From Opisthocomus hoazin (Eukaryota > Chordata > Aves > Opisthocomiformes > Opisthocomidae), in contig NC_134415.1 in assembly GCF_030867145.1 (NCBI RefSeq), positions 67,795,300 to 67,859,299 on the forward strand: a stretch of DNA of 64,000 nt. Reading direction: 5' to 3'. Shown here one piece after another: positions 24,487-42,800 of this stretch. Position 1 is the first letter of the stretch. Each line of letters begins with the position of its first letter. Both the position numbers and the translations under genes were made by a program. The notes beneath the pieces are model-generated. The model was not told the DNA's origin. It searched no databases and saw only the letters and a list, made by a program, of their open reading frames with translations.

Positions 24487-27139
24487 AAAGAATTTCACTG
24501 CTTCTGTCAGTAAACAAACTCCTAATCCATGAAAACAGACATCTCACCTACCTTTAGTGTGTATCTGAAACTGGTGCCGTCGTACTTCCAGCCTAGCCAA
24601 AATAATGTTATCTTACTGCAACCTTCTTGCAGGTTGCAAATGCTCAGAGAACATCTTTTCCTCTACCCAGCACATCCTATTTCTCTACAGTGCTACAGCT
24701 GGACAGGAAATCCAGTGATGTTACCACAGCGCAGCCTATGACTTTGACTCACCATTCTCCATAAATATTGTGGGAAGTGCAAAGTGGAACAACTTCCAAT
24801 ATTAAATACACAAGATGAACAGCCTTCCACATCCTCTGTGGAGGTAAAGTAGTAACAGCCAGATAACTTCTTCAGAATTTTATTACAGCAACAGGTTATC
24901 AACTTCACGATTACTTCTTTTCAGTGATAGTTCCTTTCCCTTTCACTTCAAGATCATCATCTCAGAATTACAACTCACCCGGACATGAACATTTCTTCCT
25001 TCCTTCACCGATATCCTATTTTCTCTCTCCAACAGCAAATTAGAAAGTAGTCCCCTCAGAGTTCAGTATGAGTTGGTATCGGTGTTTCACTTCACAACGA
25101 TACCATTAGCAGATTTATGAGAAAGTTGTACCAGCAGGAATTTTCCATGCCAAGCTGGTCTCAAGCTAAATCGTTTCACTTAGAAGGACAAATCCAGTTT
25201 AAAAAAAATATTTAAGATCTACTGCTTGCCCATGCTAAAGCAACCAAAATTTTATCAAACAGCCCTAGAACCTTAAGCAGGCTAACTTCACATAATCATA
25301 TGCATCCAGAAAGCAAGTGTCTACACATGATTCGCATGCCTGAACTCCCTTCACAGTCAGTGTATCTGAACGAGGGACTGTGCTCTTCTCCATTCTCCTG
25401 GGTCATTTTGTTAAAAACCAACAAAATGAAAAGCTGTATTTTAGCCAAAAAGTCAAACACCTAGAAAAGCTCGGTTTGCTTGCACAGGCTTAGCAAAGAT
25501 TTAATCAAATTTGAGAATGTATATGTATGGATTTAGTATTTTTTAAAATCTAAATCCACTACCATGGAGGAGCTTATTGGATTGCCCGCTTGTTGTTTTG
25601 TGTCCAGAGATTCAGGGAATTCAGATGACTTTACTACTCCTAGCAGGTAAAAAAATGTCCTGGTACAGGACCACGCTCAATTAAGAAACAATTTTCAACC
25701 TCAGCAACACACCAGGCCACTAAATCCAGGTACTGAGCTCTAGTTTTGGATCCCAATTCCCTTTGTGCAGAACAGCTAGCCAAGGAAAAGCAAACCATAA
25801 ATCCTGTTAAGACTGCCAACACTACCACCATCTCAGACAATTCTTTCGCTAGAATGTAGCTTCAAACATTATAAAAATACAAATAACAAATAGCATGTGT
25901 ATTTTATCCTAAAATCTTGGAAGATGCAGCTTAAGAGGACAAAAGATGAAGTGTGCTTTCATGTACTTCTCTATAGTCAGATACTCAACATTATTAGCCA
26001 AGCTCAACTGACACTTTCTCAAGTGTCTTTCAACTTCATTTAAAAACGACTACTCTTACAAATTATTTCTGTTCTCAGTGTTTACAAGCCACCAGTAATT
26101 TAACAAAATATGATCTTCAAAGGCTCTTATCTATAGGAGTGAATTTCCGTAATTTCAACTATATACAACAACCTTCAAATGGAAAACGGTAACTTTCATA
26201 TTTGTGCTAAGAACTTCCCTCTGTATGCGGCACTAGCCTGACATTAACCAGGATGTTAAAAGCTACTGTTTAAACTCCTTTACTGAGAAATTCAGACAAG
26301 ACTGAACATATGCAAATTCAGCACAAGGATACATTTCTTGTTTTTAACCATACTTGTAACAGGTGACTCCATCATTTAAGTATCCTGAAAAGGCTACTGC
26401 AGGAACTTCTCAAAATGCAAGTCACCCAGATCTAGCTACCAGAAAGCTTTGACAGGGCAAAAATCGAGACACTTCAAGAGCTTAAATAAGAGCTCTAAGT
26501 GCACCTCAGCCCAGCCTCTGGAGAAGATGCCTGCACCTTGACACTACCTGAATGACTGGGGATGTCAAAAAAGGGGTTACAAACTATAATGAAAATTCAA
26601 ACTCAAGACCCTGAGAAACAAAATGAGATACACGCTCCTGTCTTCTCAGTCTACAGCTGCCCAGCCCCACATGCTCACGTTTGTATCTTCCCGATCAGCA
26701 TAAAGGAGCAATTCCTTATGACTCCGTTTGCAGCTGCTCCACAGAAAATGTAAGACATAAAACAACTTGCAGGAGAGAGAAAAGTAATTTTGAATTCCAG
26801 TCCCAATCTCACTTTGTTGCCAAAAAGCAAAAAAAAAAAACACCCACCCACAAAACCACAAATACTGCACTGCACTTTATCCAACCAGTAGGGAAACAAA
26901 GATAGTGGGCAAGCCAGAGTTCAACACTCCCTTGTTTGAGCAGTGACATCTCAACTGCTTGGCTCCTTTGACTACTAACAACTACAGAATTGGATCTGGT
27001 ACATGGAAACACTACTTACAAGAAGCTAATTCTACCCACAATTTGCTTCAGAACTGAGTGAAGGGGGGAAAACCCAAGAAAACACACCTTGTGCCAAGAT
27101 CCCTGAATAAATTAAGGCAGCATTTAAAAAATTCCTGCA
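24487..27139. other. Non-coding stretch downstream of RPS12
   Basis: AT-rich sequence with no recognisable exon. It contains A-rich runs (for example about 26828-26840). It ends where the snoRNA-like element downstream of RPS12 begins. Any read-through transcript of RPS12 hosting that snoRNA would have to extend into this stretch. Confidence 0.4.
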
Positions 27140-27222
27140 GCATCTCAGAAGATTTGGGTAACGGTTAAGGCCGTTCTCCTCATTTGTTTCAGCAGAGGGA
27201 GCCAAATTTTCATCACAGATGC
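27140..27222 (-). ncRNA. Second SNORD100-like C/D box snoRNA, outside RPS12
   Basis: On the minus strand there is a perfect box C (GTGATGA, 27210-27216), a box D (CTGA, 27145-27148) and a 5-bp terminal stem GCATC/GATGC (27218-27222 with 27140-27144). An internal CTGA (D') follows GGCTCCCTCTG. It is a paralogue of the snoRNA in RPS12 intron 4: both share the guide GGCTCCCTCT, complementary to AGAGGGAGCC of 18S rRNA, the site of the known SNORD100 methylation, and both share CCGTTACCCAA before box D. It lies about 340 bp downstream of the RPS12 poly(A) region on the same strand, so it is not in a known intron. It may be expressed from a longer RPS12 transcript or its own promoter, or be a silent copy. 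All boxes are intact. Confidence 0.75.
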
Positions 27223-27555
27223 AGCAGTAGTTCAGACTTTCCCTAACAAGTTATTCAGCATCCCTGCAGAAGCACAGGCCTAAGCACTGCCAAGCAAAGG
27301 TAGTAATCAACTGTCAGCATTTTTGCAACTGAGCAGCTGTGCAAAGTTCTGCAATTTGGTAACTTCTGGGGTAGGAATGGTGAACAGAAGCACCCTAGAA
27401 AACATACGGCAGGGATTACCAATATCTTTTTAGCAAGCTGACAGAGTTAATGTACTAATTAAACTACATGAAGACCTGCAAAGCCCTTTCACCTTCTGAC
27501 ATCACCCTTTGCAACTCAAAGAACTCTTCCACAGATACCCACCCATTAATCACAC
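27223..27555. other. Spacer between RPS12 3' end and the downstream snoRNA
   Basis: About 330 bp with no coding exon recognised. An unannotated RPS12 3' exon or splice acceptor upstream of the snoRNA could lie here, but none was evident. Confidence 0.4.
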
Positions 27556-27576
27556 ACACATGTGTCAGGTTCAAAA

Positions 27577-27582
27577 TTTATT
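27577..27582 (-). terminator. RPS12: RPS12 poly(A) signal
   Basis: AATAAA on the minus strand, 7 bases after the RPS12 stop codon. A very short 3' UTR of this kind is typical of ribosomal protein genes. Cleavage is expected about 15-25 bases further, near 27555-27560. Confidence 0.93.
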
Positions 27583-27588
27583 TTCCGT

Positions 27589-32620
<5,032 letters not shown>

Positions 32621-35600
32621 TACCTCGGTTGCAGTACCCCAGCAGGCTGCAGCCGCTGCAACCCCAAGATGGGTACTCTCATGTAGCAGCTCCCGTGGGA
32701 CGCTGGGCCGTGACTGCTCCCCTCCTTCCTCCCCAGGAAGTGGGAATGTAGAATTCGCTTCGTACTGCTCAGACCCCAGAAAGCACGCACACAGGAGCTA
32801 TAATGCCCACCTTCTTTCCCTCTCCCCTGGAAGAACGTCCTTCCCTGTACCCGCCTACCACTTTATCTTCTTGTGCCCCTTAAAAAGCTCCAAAGATGCT
32901 TAATCTATAGAGGAGTTTTTGTACGGAGTGGAACAATAAACCATTACCTCCCTCAAGGTCATCAAAGGGTAACAAGAAGTCCTTAGCCAACTGTCAGACA
33001 TCTCAGCATCACCATATAAATGCAATACATATTCTGTCCAGCAGATGGAAGTATGCACATCTGAAAGATTTGCATAACAGCAAGGGTGATTATCACAGCC
33101 AAATGATAATTAACATTCTAAAAGTACAACATGCCCAACAGTTTTGCTGACACAGTTGCAAGAAAAGGTGCTCTAAGATAAAAGTCACGTACGTGTAGAG
33201 GGGAGGCTTGCATTGGCACTGAGCTCTGTGTTGAAATGTTGGTACAGCCTAGCAGGTGTGTGTATTTGTGTGTAATAACTAATGGCAGTGTGTGATCCTG
33301 TTTGAAAGTCCACTCCGCCGCACAGTGTGTTAATGTGAGCTTAGCGTTCACGTGGGCGCTCTGCAGGCTGTTCGCACCACTCCACCTGCTCCACCTTTCC
33401 TACAAGGAGTAGCTAGTTTCTGGAACTCTGTATTTTGTCCTGGTGTCACGATGTCCATTTAGTGCCCTGCAGTTTAATTGCTGGCATACAGCCATGGGGC
33501 ATGACACGTTTCAGCCACGGTCTGCAGTCCTGTGCTAGGAGCACTTCCAGCCCATTCGAGGGTGGGGGAGCGGGGTAACAAGCAGAGGAGCTGCCCAGTG
33601 CAGTGCCAGAGCCTGCCTGGGCTCCCGAGGGCTGAGGTGGTGTCAGTGCGAGCGCTGGCTTGGTGTTTCACCCAGCAGCCAGCCCCAGCAGAGGAACTCG
33701 ATCCTCTCAAAATTTGCTCGTATTATAACACGCTGCCTATAAACTTGGATTTGGGGAGAGGAAGAGTAACCACAAGGGGCTGTCACATGGCATTCAAGAA
33801 CCTGGATTCTCGCTAGCCTGCTATTCTGGGCAATCCATTTGGACTCAGCATCTTGCTGCATGTATTTAAAAATCTTTTGGTTACAGCTGCTACCCTCTGT
33901 ACTCTGCATTCGATTCCTTGACTCCTCCTGACTGTCCCCCCTTTCCAGGGTGGCAGCTTTCCTCTTTTTTCCCTGTATGATTAAAATGGCAACTGAACTT
34001 GGGGGCTTTTTCAGAAAAGCAGTACTGCAGTGAGGATATAATGGTTCACTGTCTCAGCCATCCTCTTCCTGCTCCTTTTTGCTTTCTCTATTTCTTGTCT
34101 CTTGCTGTGGTAACCTCTACCTTCACCCTGTGCCCACCCTGGCAACCACGACCCATCTTTTCTTGAAATTGCCAGACTCCACTGATAGCTTCAGTGCCAT
34201 GTTGTAAACTGTGGAGACTCAGGAACTGAGTAATGAGTAGTTCAGACAGCGGCACAGTATGGTGAGGCAGCCAGGTAGGCAGCTGAAAGCGTCAGGCATG
34301 AGACAGACTCCCAGGAGAGGTCCACGACACAGCTAGACTCTGAACAATCGGTTCTGAATTTCGGTTCTGAACAATCCTCGCAAAACTTATTTCCCTCTGA
34401 TGTCTGTTTCTGGAAATACAAAGCACAGGCATGTGCTATGATTAGATTTCTAATGGCACAAAATAGAATTATCAAATTATCTCAGCTGGAAGCCTTCTTG
34501 CAACTAACACTGGTGCACATTTCACCCTACTCTTCCTAAACAATTACCTTACTAATTTCCTGGTCACACAATCCAGAAAAAGGTTTTTCATCATAAAGAT
34601 TTTTGTAGAGGGCAAGCTATTTTTACCCATTTTCTTGCCCTGTATCCACAGAAGTCCTGCTCACCAGCCCAGAGCGGGGAGATGTGTATTTCCAAGCACC
34701 TCCAGGTACCGGTTCGGAACCGCCAGCCACTCAGGAGTGCAAGAGATGTCTGTGTTGAGTTTCAACTGCCTGGAGAAGATACGGGGAGACCATTCTGGGG
34801 TCTCGGAAGGAGGACAAGCTATGGCATTTTAATACCGATTTGAAAAGAAGAAAGACTTTGACATCATGATAACAACACAGTTTGCTGGTTTTGTTGCCTT
34901 CCACAGATTCTGCACTAGACTCTTGAAGGATGTGGTTATCATGTGGTTACATTACAGCTGTTTTAATTTTTTTCCAAATACCTGCTGCCGCCACTATGAC
35001 TTCTGGCAAAAGAAATAGTTTTGAAAGTAGTCGGAACCTTGTTGAATGAGAGTCTAGACTGAAAAGCGCAAGTAGTTGAAGACTATTTCACCTCCTGAAT
35101 GTAATTGACTATCTCTAGCCACAAAAGGAAAGCTTTATTCTCTCTCCATGATTTTAATCTCTCTCTACAAGTTTCTCTTATTCGCTGTATTTGTGTATCA
35201 TGCTTTGCATATATCACCTTTTTCTTGTTATCCTTTTGCCGAACTCAGGATGACTTGCAAGTGCTCTTCCTCTTTTTTGGGGGCAAGGGACAGCATCTAC
35301 GAAAAGGATTTACGTTTCTGTGTTTTTCTAGAAGCAGACAGGAAAAGATCAAGATAATTCTTAGGGATTTCTAAGTTCACAGTCATAATATATGCCACAC
35401 ATAATAAATTGTCAAAATAGGCTTCACCAAAGGAATGTGTGGCTGTTGTTCTTTGTGGCTTTCCTAACCTTGTGATAAGAAAGCTATTCTGCTTTTTCCT
35501 GTCACATGGAGTGGCGGATTCTAAAGTTAGGTACATGGCAACATTTGCTCTGAAATGCCTTATTATGTATCTTAATATTGCAGCTGCTGACAAGATGGAA

Positions 35601-36030
35601 CGCTGGTGGCCTAGTTAAAATAGTGCTTTTAACAAGTAATTAGTTTTTTCTCTTCCAGCAATAGGTGGTCCGTCTTTTATTACATTTTGAAGAGATCCCC
35701 AGCTCATGCCTCATCTCCTTCCTCGCTTTCCTCCCTTCCCAACAGGAACTTGTTCCAAATGTGTCGATAATACCACCTCCTCCTCATCTTCAGCCTGGAT
35801 TTACTCCTGGCCAGTTTATAGCCATTAACTCTTGTGACGGCCTTGTCATTCAGCTCTTCTGAATGTTTTGTGGATCCTGTAACTTGCCAGAGGCCGTGTA
35901 GGTGACCATCGATCTTGCTTGGTCTACCAGGTGTTAGAAGCCATCCCGAATCACTTGTTGGTATGGAAGACAGAGAGGCGTTACAGCTCTTTTTAAAGCA
36001 GATGAATGCTTGTGCTTACCAGGCCACTCG
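32621..36030. other. Intergenic spacer between RPS12 and SLC18B1 promoters
   Basis: The two genes point away from each other across about 4.7 kb. This part has no recognisable exon, snoRNA, CR1 tail or LTR. Open frames are short and unlike known proteins. Confidence 0.45.
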
Positions 36031-36890
36031 GCAGTCCCACAGCGACTGCCAGCTGCCCCCGGGGAGCCTCACAGGGCGAAGCTGGGCCGAAGCGGCGACG
36101 CTTTCTGCAAACGGAACCGGGTTCCTCAGCTGCAGCGAGGCAGAGTCTCCGGGGCTGACCCCTCCTTCGCCATCTGTGGGACGTACCTCTCGGGTCCCCA
36201 GCTCCCCAGGACCCCAGCAGCCCAGTACCGCAGCGTTCACAGCCGCCGGAGGTCCTGCGTCAACACGCTCGGGAGGCTTCTCTGTAACGCGCGTCGTCCG
36301 CCTTCTCGGAAACACCCGTCCAAGGCCCAGGCGCGGTACGGGAGCGTTCAGCAAACGCCCACCCGTTCCCGCGGCAGCTTTCTCCGCCGTCTCCTCGGTT
36401 CTCCCCGCCGAGGGCACAGGCTGCGCGCCCCGCCTCGCCCAGCTCCGGCCGGCCCGCCGCCCCTGGCAGCGCGCCGCCCGGCGGGCCGCACCACTGCGCA
36501 TGCTCAGTGCCGGCGCCCGGGGCTGGCCCGGGAGCCGGTGCCCGCCAGCCCGCGGCCGCTGCCGGCTGGCGTGGCGGGGAGGTACCGCACCGCCCCGCAC
36601 CGCGCCGGCCATCGCGGCCCTTCCCGATGGACAGCCGGGCGCCGGACGGCGCGGAGAGCGACCGGCCCCCGGGTGGGAGGCGGGGGGCGCCCCGCGTTTC
36701 TCCGCCGGTGACCGGGGGGCGGCTGCCGGGGGCGGGTCCGTCCCCGGGTGAGGAGCCCCGCCGTGCCGCGGGCCATGGGGGCGGGCTGCGGGGCGGCTGC
36801 CGTGCCGCCTTCACGGCGGGGTCTGCGCTGCTGCGTGAGGCAGAGCGGTAGCGCGGCTTCGGGGGTTCCCCGGCGCCGGGAGGGCAGAGG
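36030..36890 (+). promoter_or_regulatory. SLC18B1: CpG island promoter of SLC18B1
   Basis: CpG-dense block covering the first coding exon. An NRF1-like site (TGCGCATGCT) lies at about 36494-36503, some 125 bp before the start codon. No TATA box is apparent, as is common for housekeeping CpG-island promoters. The transcription start was not located exactly. Long open frames across the island are compositional. Confidence 0.8.
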
Positions 36891-39800
36891 TCTTGTGCGG
36901 ATTTTAACTTTCAAACCTGACTCGCAAACTGTGTTTCCCTCTATCATCCCTCATACTTTTTTCCCTTCCTTTTTCTTTTGATCTTTAAGAAGATGGAACG
37001 CCAGAAGCACCCGGTGAGGAGCCAAGAAGGCTCACCAGAGATCAGCTCTTTACGATGGCCGCGACGGCTTCTATAAACTTCAGTTCAATGATATGCTATT
37101 CAATCCTGGGACCCTTTTTCCCTGCGGAGGTAAGCACGCGGTTTAGCCAGCTGCTCTCTGGATTGTTTTTTGCATGTCTGGAGCATCCTGGGACCTTTAT
37201 GGCTGACTGTAGGCTCCGAGTTAGACTTTTAATCCGTGGGAATTGGTAGTGATAGCCTGATGCCGGCTGGAATAGATTAGACTGTGTATAACGGTGACCT
37301 GGATCCTGTCCCCGGACTAATTTCGTCTTCCCTGTGGCTGCAGAGCAGACAGCGAACTAGTGATATGAGACAGAAGCTGAGATGGATTCTTGAGGATGTG
37401 AAATAGTTTTTTGCCTGTGTTGTATAGCGGTTTGGTAGTAGAGCTAAAATTAAAACTCTGCTCATGTCCTGACTTGCATTTCAGTGCCTTAGCCACTCAA
37501 TAACTGTTTATTTATAACTACCTCTCTGTTAATTCATGCTAGGCCATCATTCCTGTGTTGAACTTCCTAACCTAGCAACTTGATGGAAAAAAAAAAAAAA
37601 AATCTCTGTTTATTTTTATTGGATACAGTGTTTAAATATAGGATGAAAAAAAATGGTTACGGTGCCTTTGCAGCAGAAGTTGGTTTCTCTCACCACCAAG
37701 TTGTTCCCAAGTATTAACAAAGAAATGTTAAGATTGCTTTTGCTCTAAATACTCCTACATACTGCTTGTGCCCAAGTAGTTGTATTTTGCCAGTTCGATA
37801 AGTCAGAAATTTGCCTGGTGCTTGTTACGGGGAGGCGTGATAGAGTGAAGATAACACATCTCTCTGTTCACTGCCCTCTCACCACGTGAGGGATCAAAGC
37901 TTTGTAGCTAGCTCCATTGCACGCCAGCTGAAGCCACCTGTATGAAGTCTGTTCACCTGTTCAGTAGTAGAGCAAACAGCACAGTGTTTCCAGTCACTGA
38001 GGAATGAACATTGCTTTTCCGTTGATTCAAGACAGCTTAAATAGAAGTGCAACATGCCTTTAAATTGCGGTTTACTTTATGAGCCCCTATTATCTTTGAG
38101 AATGGAAATTGCTTTGTAACTGCACTCATAGAGAATTAAAAAAAGAAGTTAAATGTACAAGACCTGAATGTTATTCACCTCAAGAATTTAGCTCCATCTT
38201 TACACAGCTGTGATCTTTTCTGCAGGCGGAAAAAAAAGGTGCCAGTAACACCATTGTTGGCCTGATTTTTGGATGCTTTGCTTTGGTCACTTTCTCGACT
38301 TCTTTGATCCTGGGAAATTATGTAAGTATAATTGAAGCTGTAACGTATTTCTGTGATGACACAGGCTGGTACACGAAGACAGTTCTTTAAGGCTGAGAAG
38401 TGATATGTCTCTTCAGTAGCTCTCCTGCAGCTTGTGGCTGCAGTAACTGGAGCCTGCCCAGTCAGTCTGAAGCTGATTGAAGTCTTGTCAATACAAGTTC
38501 TTGAGGGTAGCATAGGGTGGTGGACATGTAGCTGTTGTGTTTCTCTGGTTAACTGTTCTGTTCTCTTCAGAGTAATCTGCTGATCAGTTCTCCTTCCTCT
38601 TACCTCTTTTCCCTTATCCCCCATTTTATTTGTTGCACTTACTTGTATATTCTGTTTGCTTTTGGTGCTGTTATTAAGGTGTTTTGACTTCTGGGGTTTT
38701 TTTTTTCTTTAGTTAGCTATACCCCTTCTTTTCTGGTGCGTTGTCTTACTCTTAACATTTCCTCTTGTTATGACTCTCTGCTTCTTAACTTGGTTTGCCC
38801 TTCCACTTCATTATACAGTAATACGAGATAAATGTCTCCAGTTCTTGCAACTTCAGCTCTCGCACAGATTCAGGATTTTTCTCATGCTGGCGAAATTACG
38901 AATAAATTACAGAATCGTAGAATCATAGGTTGGAAAAGACCTCTAAGATCATCAAGTCCAACCATCCGCCCAACACCACCATTCCTACTAAACCATATCC
39001 TGAAGTGCCACATCTACAAGCTTTTTGAACACCTCCAGGGATGGGGACTCAGCCACCTCCCTGGGCAGACTGTTCCAATGACTGACCACTCTTTCAGTAC
39101 AGAAATGTTTTCTAATATCCAGTCTAAACCTTCCCTGATGCAACTTGAGGCCATTGCTTCTCATCCTGTCGCTAGTTACTTGGGAGAAGAGACCAACACC
39201 TGCCTCACTACAGCCTCCTTTCAGCTAGCTGTAGAGATCAGTAAGGTCCCCCCACAGCCTTCTCTTCTCCAGACTAAACAGCCCCAGTTCCTTCAGTCGC
39301 TCCTTGTAAGAGTTGTTCCCGAGACCCCTCACCAGCCTCGTTGTGCTTCTTTGGACACACTCCAGCACCTCAATGTCCTACTTGTAGTGAGGGGCCCAAA
39401 ACTGAACACAGTACTCGAGATGCGGCTTCACCAGTGCCAAGTACAGGGACACGATCACCTCCCTACTCCTGCTGGCCACACTATTCCTGACACAAGCCAG
39501 GATGCCGTTGGCCTTCTTGGCCACCTGGGCACACTGCTGGCTCGTGTTCAGCCGGCTGTCGATCAACACCCCAAGGTCCTTTTCCGCTGGGCAGCTTTCC
39601 AGCCACTCATCCCCAAGCCTGTAGTGTTGCATGGGGTTGTTGTGACCCAAGTGCAGGACCCGGGATTTGGCCTTGTTGAACCTTGGCCCATCGATCCAGC
39701 CAGTCCAGATCCCTCTGCAGACCGTTCCTACCCTCGAGCAGATCAACACTCCCACCCAACTTGGTGTCATCTGCGTGTATATTATATAACAGTTTGTTTG

Positions 39801-42800
39801 TTTAGATGCTGGAGCACCGCTGTCCATGCATTTTTGGCTAGGGCTTCTCAGGATCATACCCTAAGTTGGGGCTGCTGCACTTTCACAGTCTTCTCTTTCT
39901 TTGGCTGGGCAGTCTCTTTGCTGACCTCATGGTGACTGATTTTCCCTGATGGTGAGGTGGCTCATCCAGGTGTCACACACGTGCCGTTGGTAAGTCCAGT
40001 CCTGGTGTCTGCCGTGGCATTCAACTATGGCACAGCCCTCACCAAGTACTTTGCAGGGGAGAGAGAGAGCGAGCGCACCATCCTCGCTGCAGACAGGTAA
40101 AGTGACCACCAATAGAGGTGGACAGCCCAGCAATCAGAAACCCTGAGGGTTTCTGTGAAACTCTGCAAAATGTGGGCTTTAGTAATAATGGCTGAAACAC
40201 AGAGACTTTGTCCAGGCCTGAGCGAGAAAAGAATCTGGAATACCTGTCGTCCTTGGGGGACAGCATGGCATTAGTTGAGATGTACTTTGTTCCGGGATTG
40301 AGTTAGCTTTACAGCATGCATGCCTCTTGTCATCCTTCACCCTAGTGATGGAGTCTGAACTGAGGAAAGGTGGAGTCCTGTTCCTGATAATGAATGGGGA
40401 AGCCTGAAGCTACTGTGCTTCCTATGCCAAAGCTTTGCGCTATTGAAGATAGTGGTAAATTTGCTTTAAAATCAGCTTCTGTTGACTCTTCTGAGTCATA
40501 TACATAACAGGTATTGCTGACTTGGCATCACTGACAGTGCTGGAGGAGGGATGTATTGTCTCCTGTTTGTTTATAATGGGGAATAGTGCTGTGAACTGCT
40601 GCTGCTCTGCAGAAGCTGCAGAGCAGCACTGTGAAATAGTTAACTGCACCATTGTCTTACCGTTCTGAAAACTGGGTTAAGTCACTTAACCGTTTAGAAT
40701 ATTTTTAGGTTCAGTGTTGCATGAAGGCACACCAGCAGGAGCAGTGTCTCTGGATCTTCTAGTTACATATGCTATAAAATGCCCATAATGTTTTCATTTC
40801 TTAACAGTAACTTTGAAAGATTTTTGATCTAGGCTTGAAATAATAACATGAAAATGGTATGTAATTTACAGCTTACACGTATTGGAGCAAAATTCATGTT
40901 TGTGGCAGGGATGTTTGTTTCGGGATGTGTGACCATTCTGTTTGGGTGAGTAATTTTTGTTGGTTGATTTCGTTGTATTTGTCTTCTAATCATTTTCACC
41001 CATATGGAAAGATGGCCACAAAACAGAACTGGAAACTCTTGGGCATCTTTCGGGTGTTGGTTACGTCACCTAACTTTTTGCATCTTTACTTTTTATCTAT
41101 CCCTTGCAAAGCAGAACGAACGCTTCTCCCATTTAGTAGTTTCAGAGCCTGTTTAGTACTTTGAAAGCAAAGGAGGAAGGTTCTACATATTTAAATAACT
41201 ACCTCAGCTGATGAACAGCAAGAAGTCTGTCAAAGTGCAGCAAAAGGGAACTATTTATGCCTAATGTTTTAATTATTATTTTCTTAAAAATACAGAGTAG
41301 AAATGAGAAGCTTTGCCTGGCAGGCAGAGAAGCTAAGCCACTCCTTTTAGCAAAATAAAAGTTTTATTAATAATGAAGGAAGCTCTTATTAGGTAGTTGT
41401 AACTCATTTCATCAGACTCCTTACACAGTTGCTTGGGAAAGCTGTGAAATACAACAGAAGATGGCATTGGAGTTTTTCACAAGTTAGGTTTTTTGTGTTC
41501 TTTTCACCACCAAAGAAAGGGGAAGAGGAGAAAGCTGCCAGAAATAGTTTGGTAGAGTTTGAATTACTTCCCCTGTGTGATTCAAAAAGATGTGGCAATA
41601 GAAGGCATTGAGTGTCTTATAACTGTGTGCTTTAATGAGTAAGAAGTGATGCTCCAGGGCCTTTAGTAGATGGCTTGTTGCATCCTGAGAGATCTCCATT
41701 TACTATTTGGGTTTGTTTTTTTTTTCAGAATGCTGGACAAGGTGCCAAGTGGACCAATGTTCATTGGTTTGTGCTTTTTAGTAAGAGCAATGGATGCAGC
41801 AGGTTTTGCAGCAGCGATGACAGCATCATTTTCAATCCTTGCAAAGGCATTTCCCAATAATATAGCTACTGTCCTGGTAAGTGCAAAAACCAGTGTTACA
41901 GCTAAATGCCTGCATTATGATAAATTACCAGTAGATAGCCTAAAACCAGGAGGAAAAAATGTGCTGTCTCCTATGCATGCATGTTTGAAATCTTCACATA
42001 GTGTTTGTTTGTAACCTGGAATCACAATCCTAGAGCAAGTTTACACCTTAGCATAACTTCAGTTAGATATAAATTAAGCAGTATGTGTTAGTTGCTTGTG
42101 CTTTGAAGAGAGCCGAGTTTTGATGGCAGTAGTTATCTCTTCAGTTAAATCAGACTATTCAAATACTATTGCAACTTTTAATGACCTCTACATGGATGGT
42201 AAGAATCCATGTGCATTGATGCAAAGAATTTGATTAATTCAAATAGTGTTGATTGAAATGACTGAAAGATGCAAAACTGGAAACAATTTGGTTTATTTTT
42301 TCTAATCTATTGATGAAAATGTTGTTTGAGAAGAGGAGAGCTAGAACTTCTTGAAGTCTGGAGGGCACTATTTCTGGTCATCAATGATTTATTTCAACCA
42401 GAGATATTACCCTTATTTAGTTGGTTTTTATGGTGTTAGGAAAAAAGAAGTTTTGTGTTATTAAAATGCTGGTTTTTCTTTTTCAGTAAATTCTGGTTTC
42501 AGGTCAAATATAGACTGACAGAAATAACTGGGTTAAATTTTAATGAGTGAACAAATGTTAAGAACATCCTTCGGAACATTTAATAGAATTGGATAAATTG
42601 ATGCTTTTATTAATATTGTAGTTAAGCTGTATACTTCTGTAAATAAATGACTAGGAAAAAAACCTACATACTGTATGAGCAGTGAGGAGCTGTCAATTTC
42701 TTTGGAAAGCAGGCTATACACTGTAATCATGTTTTGGATTTATTCAGTCAATAAGGTTAAGGTTTCCTGTTTGTAAATTTTTAAAATGTAATTTAAACAG

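Noticed and set aside
35915-36751. Long open frames on both strands over the SLC18B1 CpG island
   Set aside because: GC-rich composition removes stop codons. Only the short frame starting at 36627 joins in phase with the conserved exon 2.
38832-39935. 367-codon open frame on the plus strand
   Set aside because: It is the antisense reading of the CR1 element in SLC18B1 intron 3, plus flanking sequence, not a gene.
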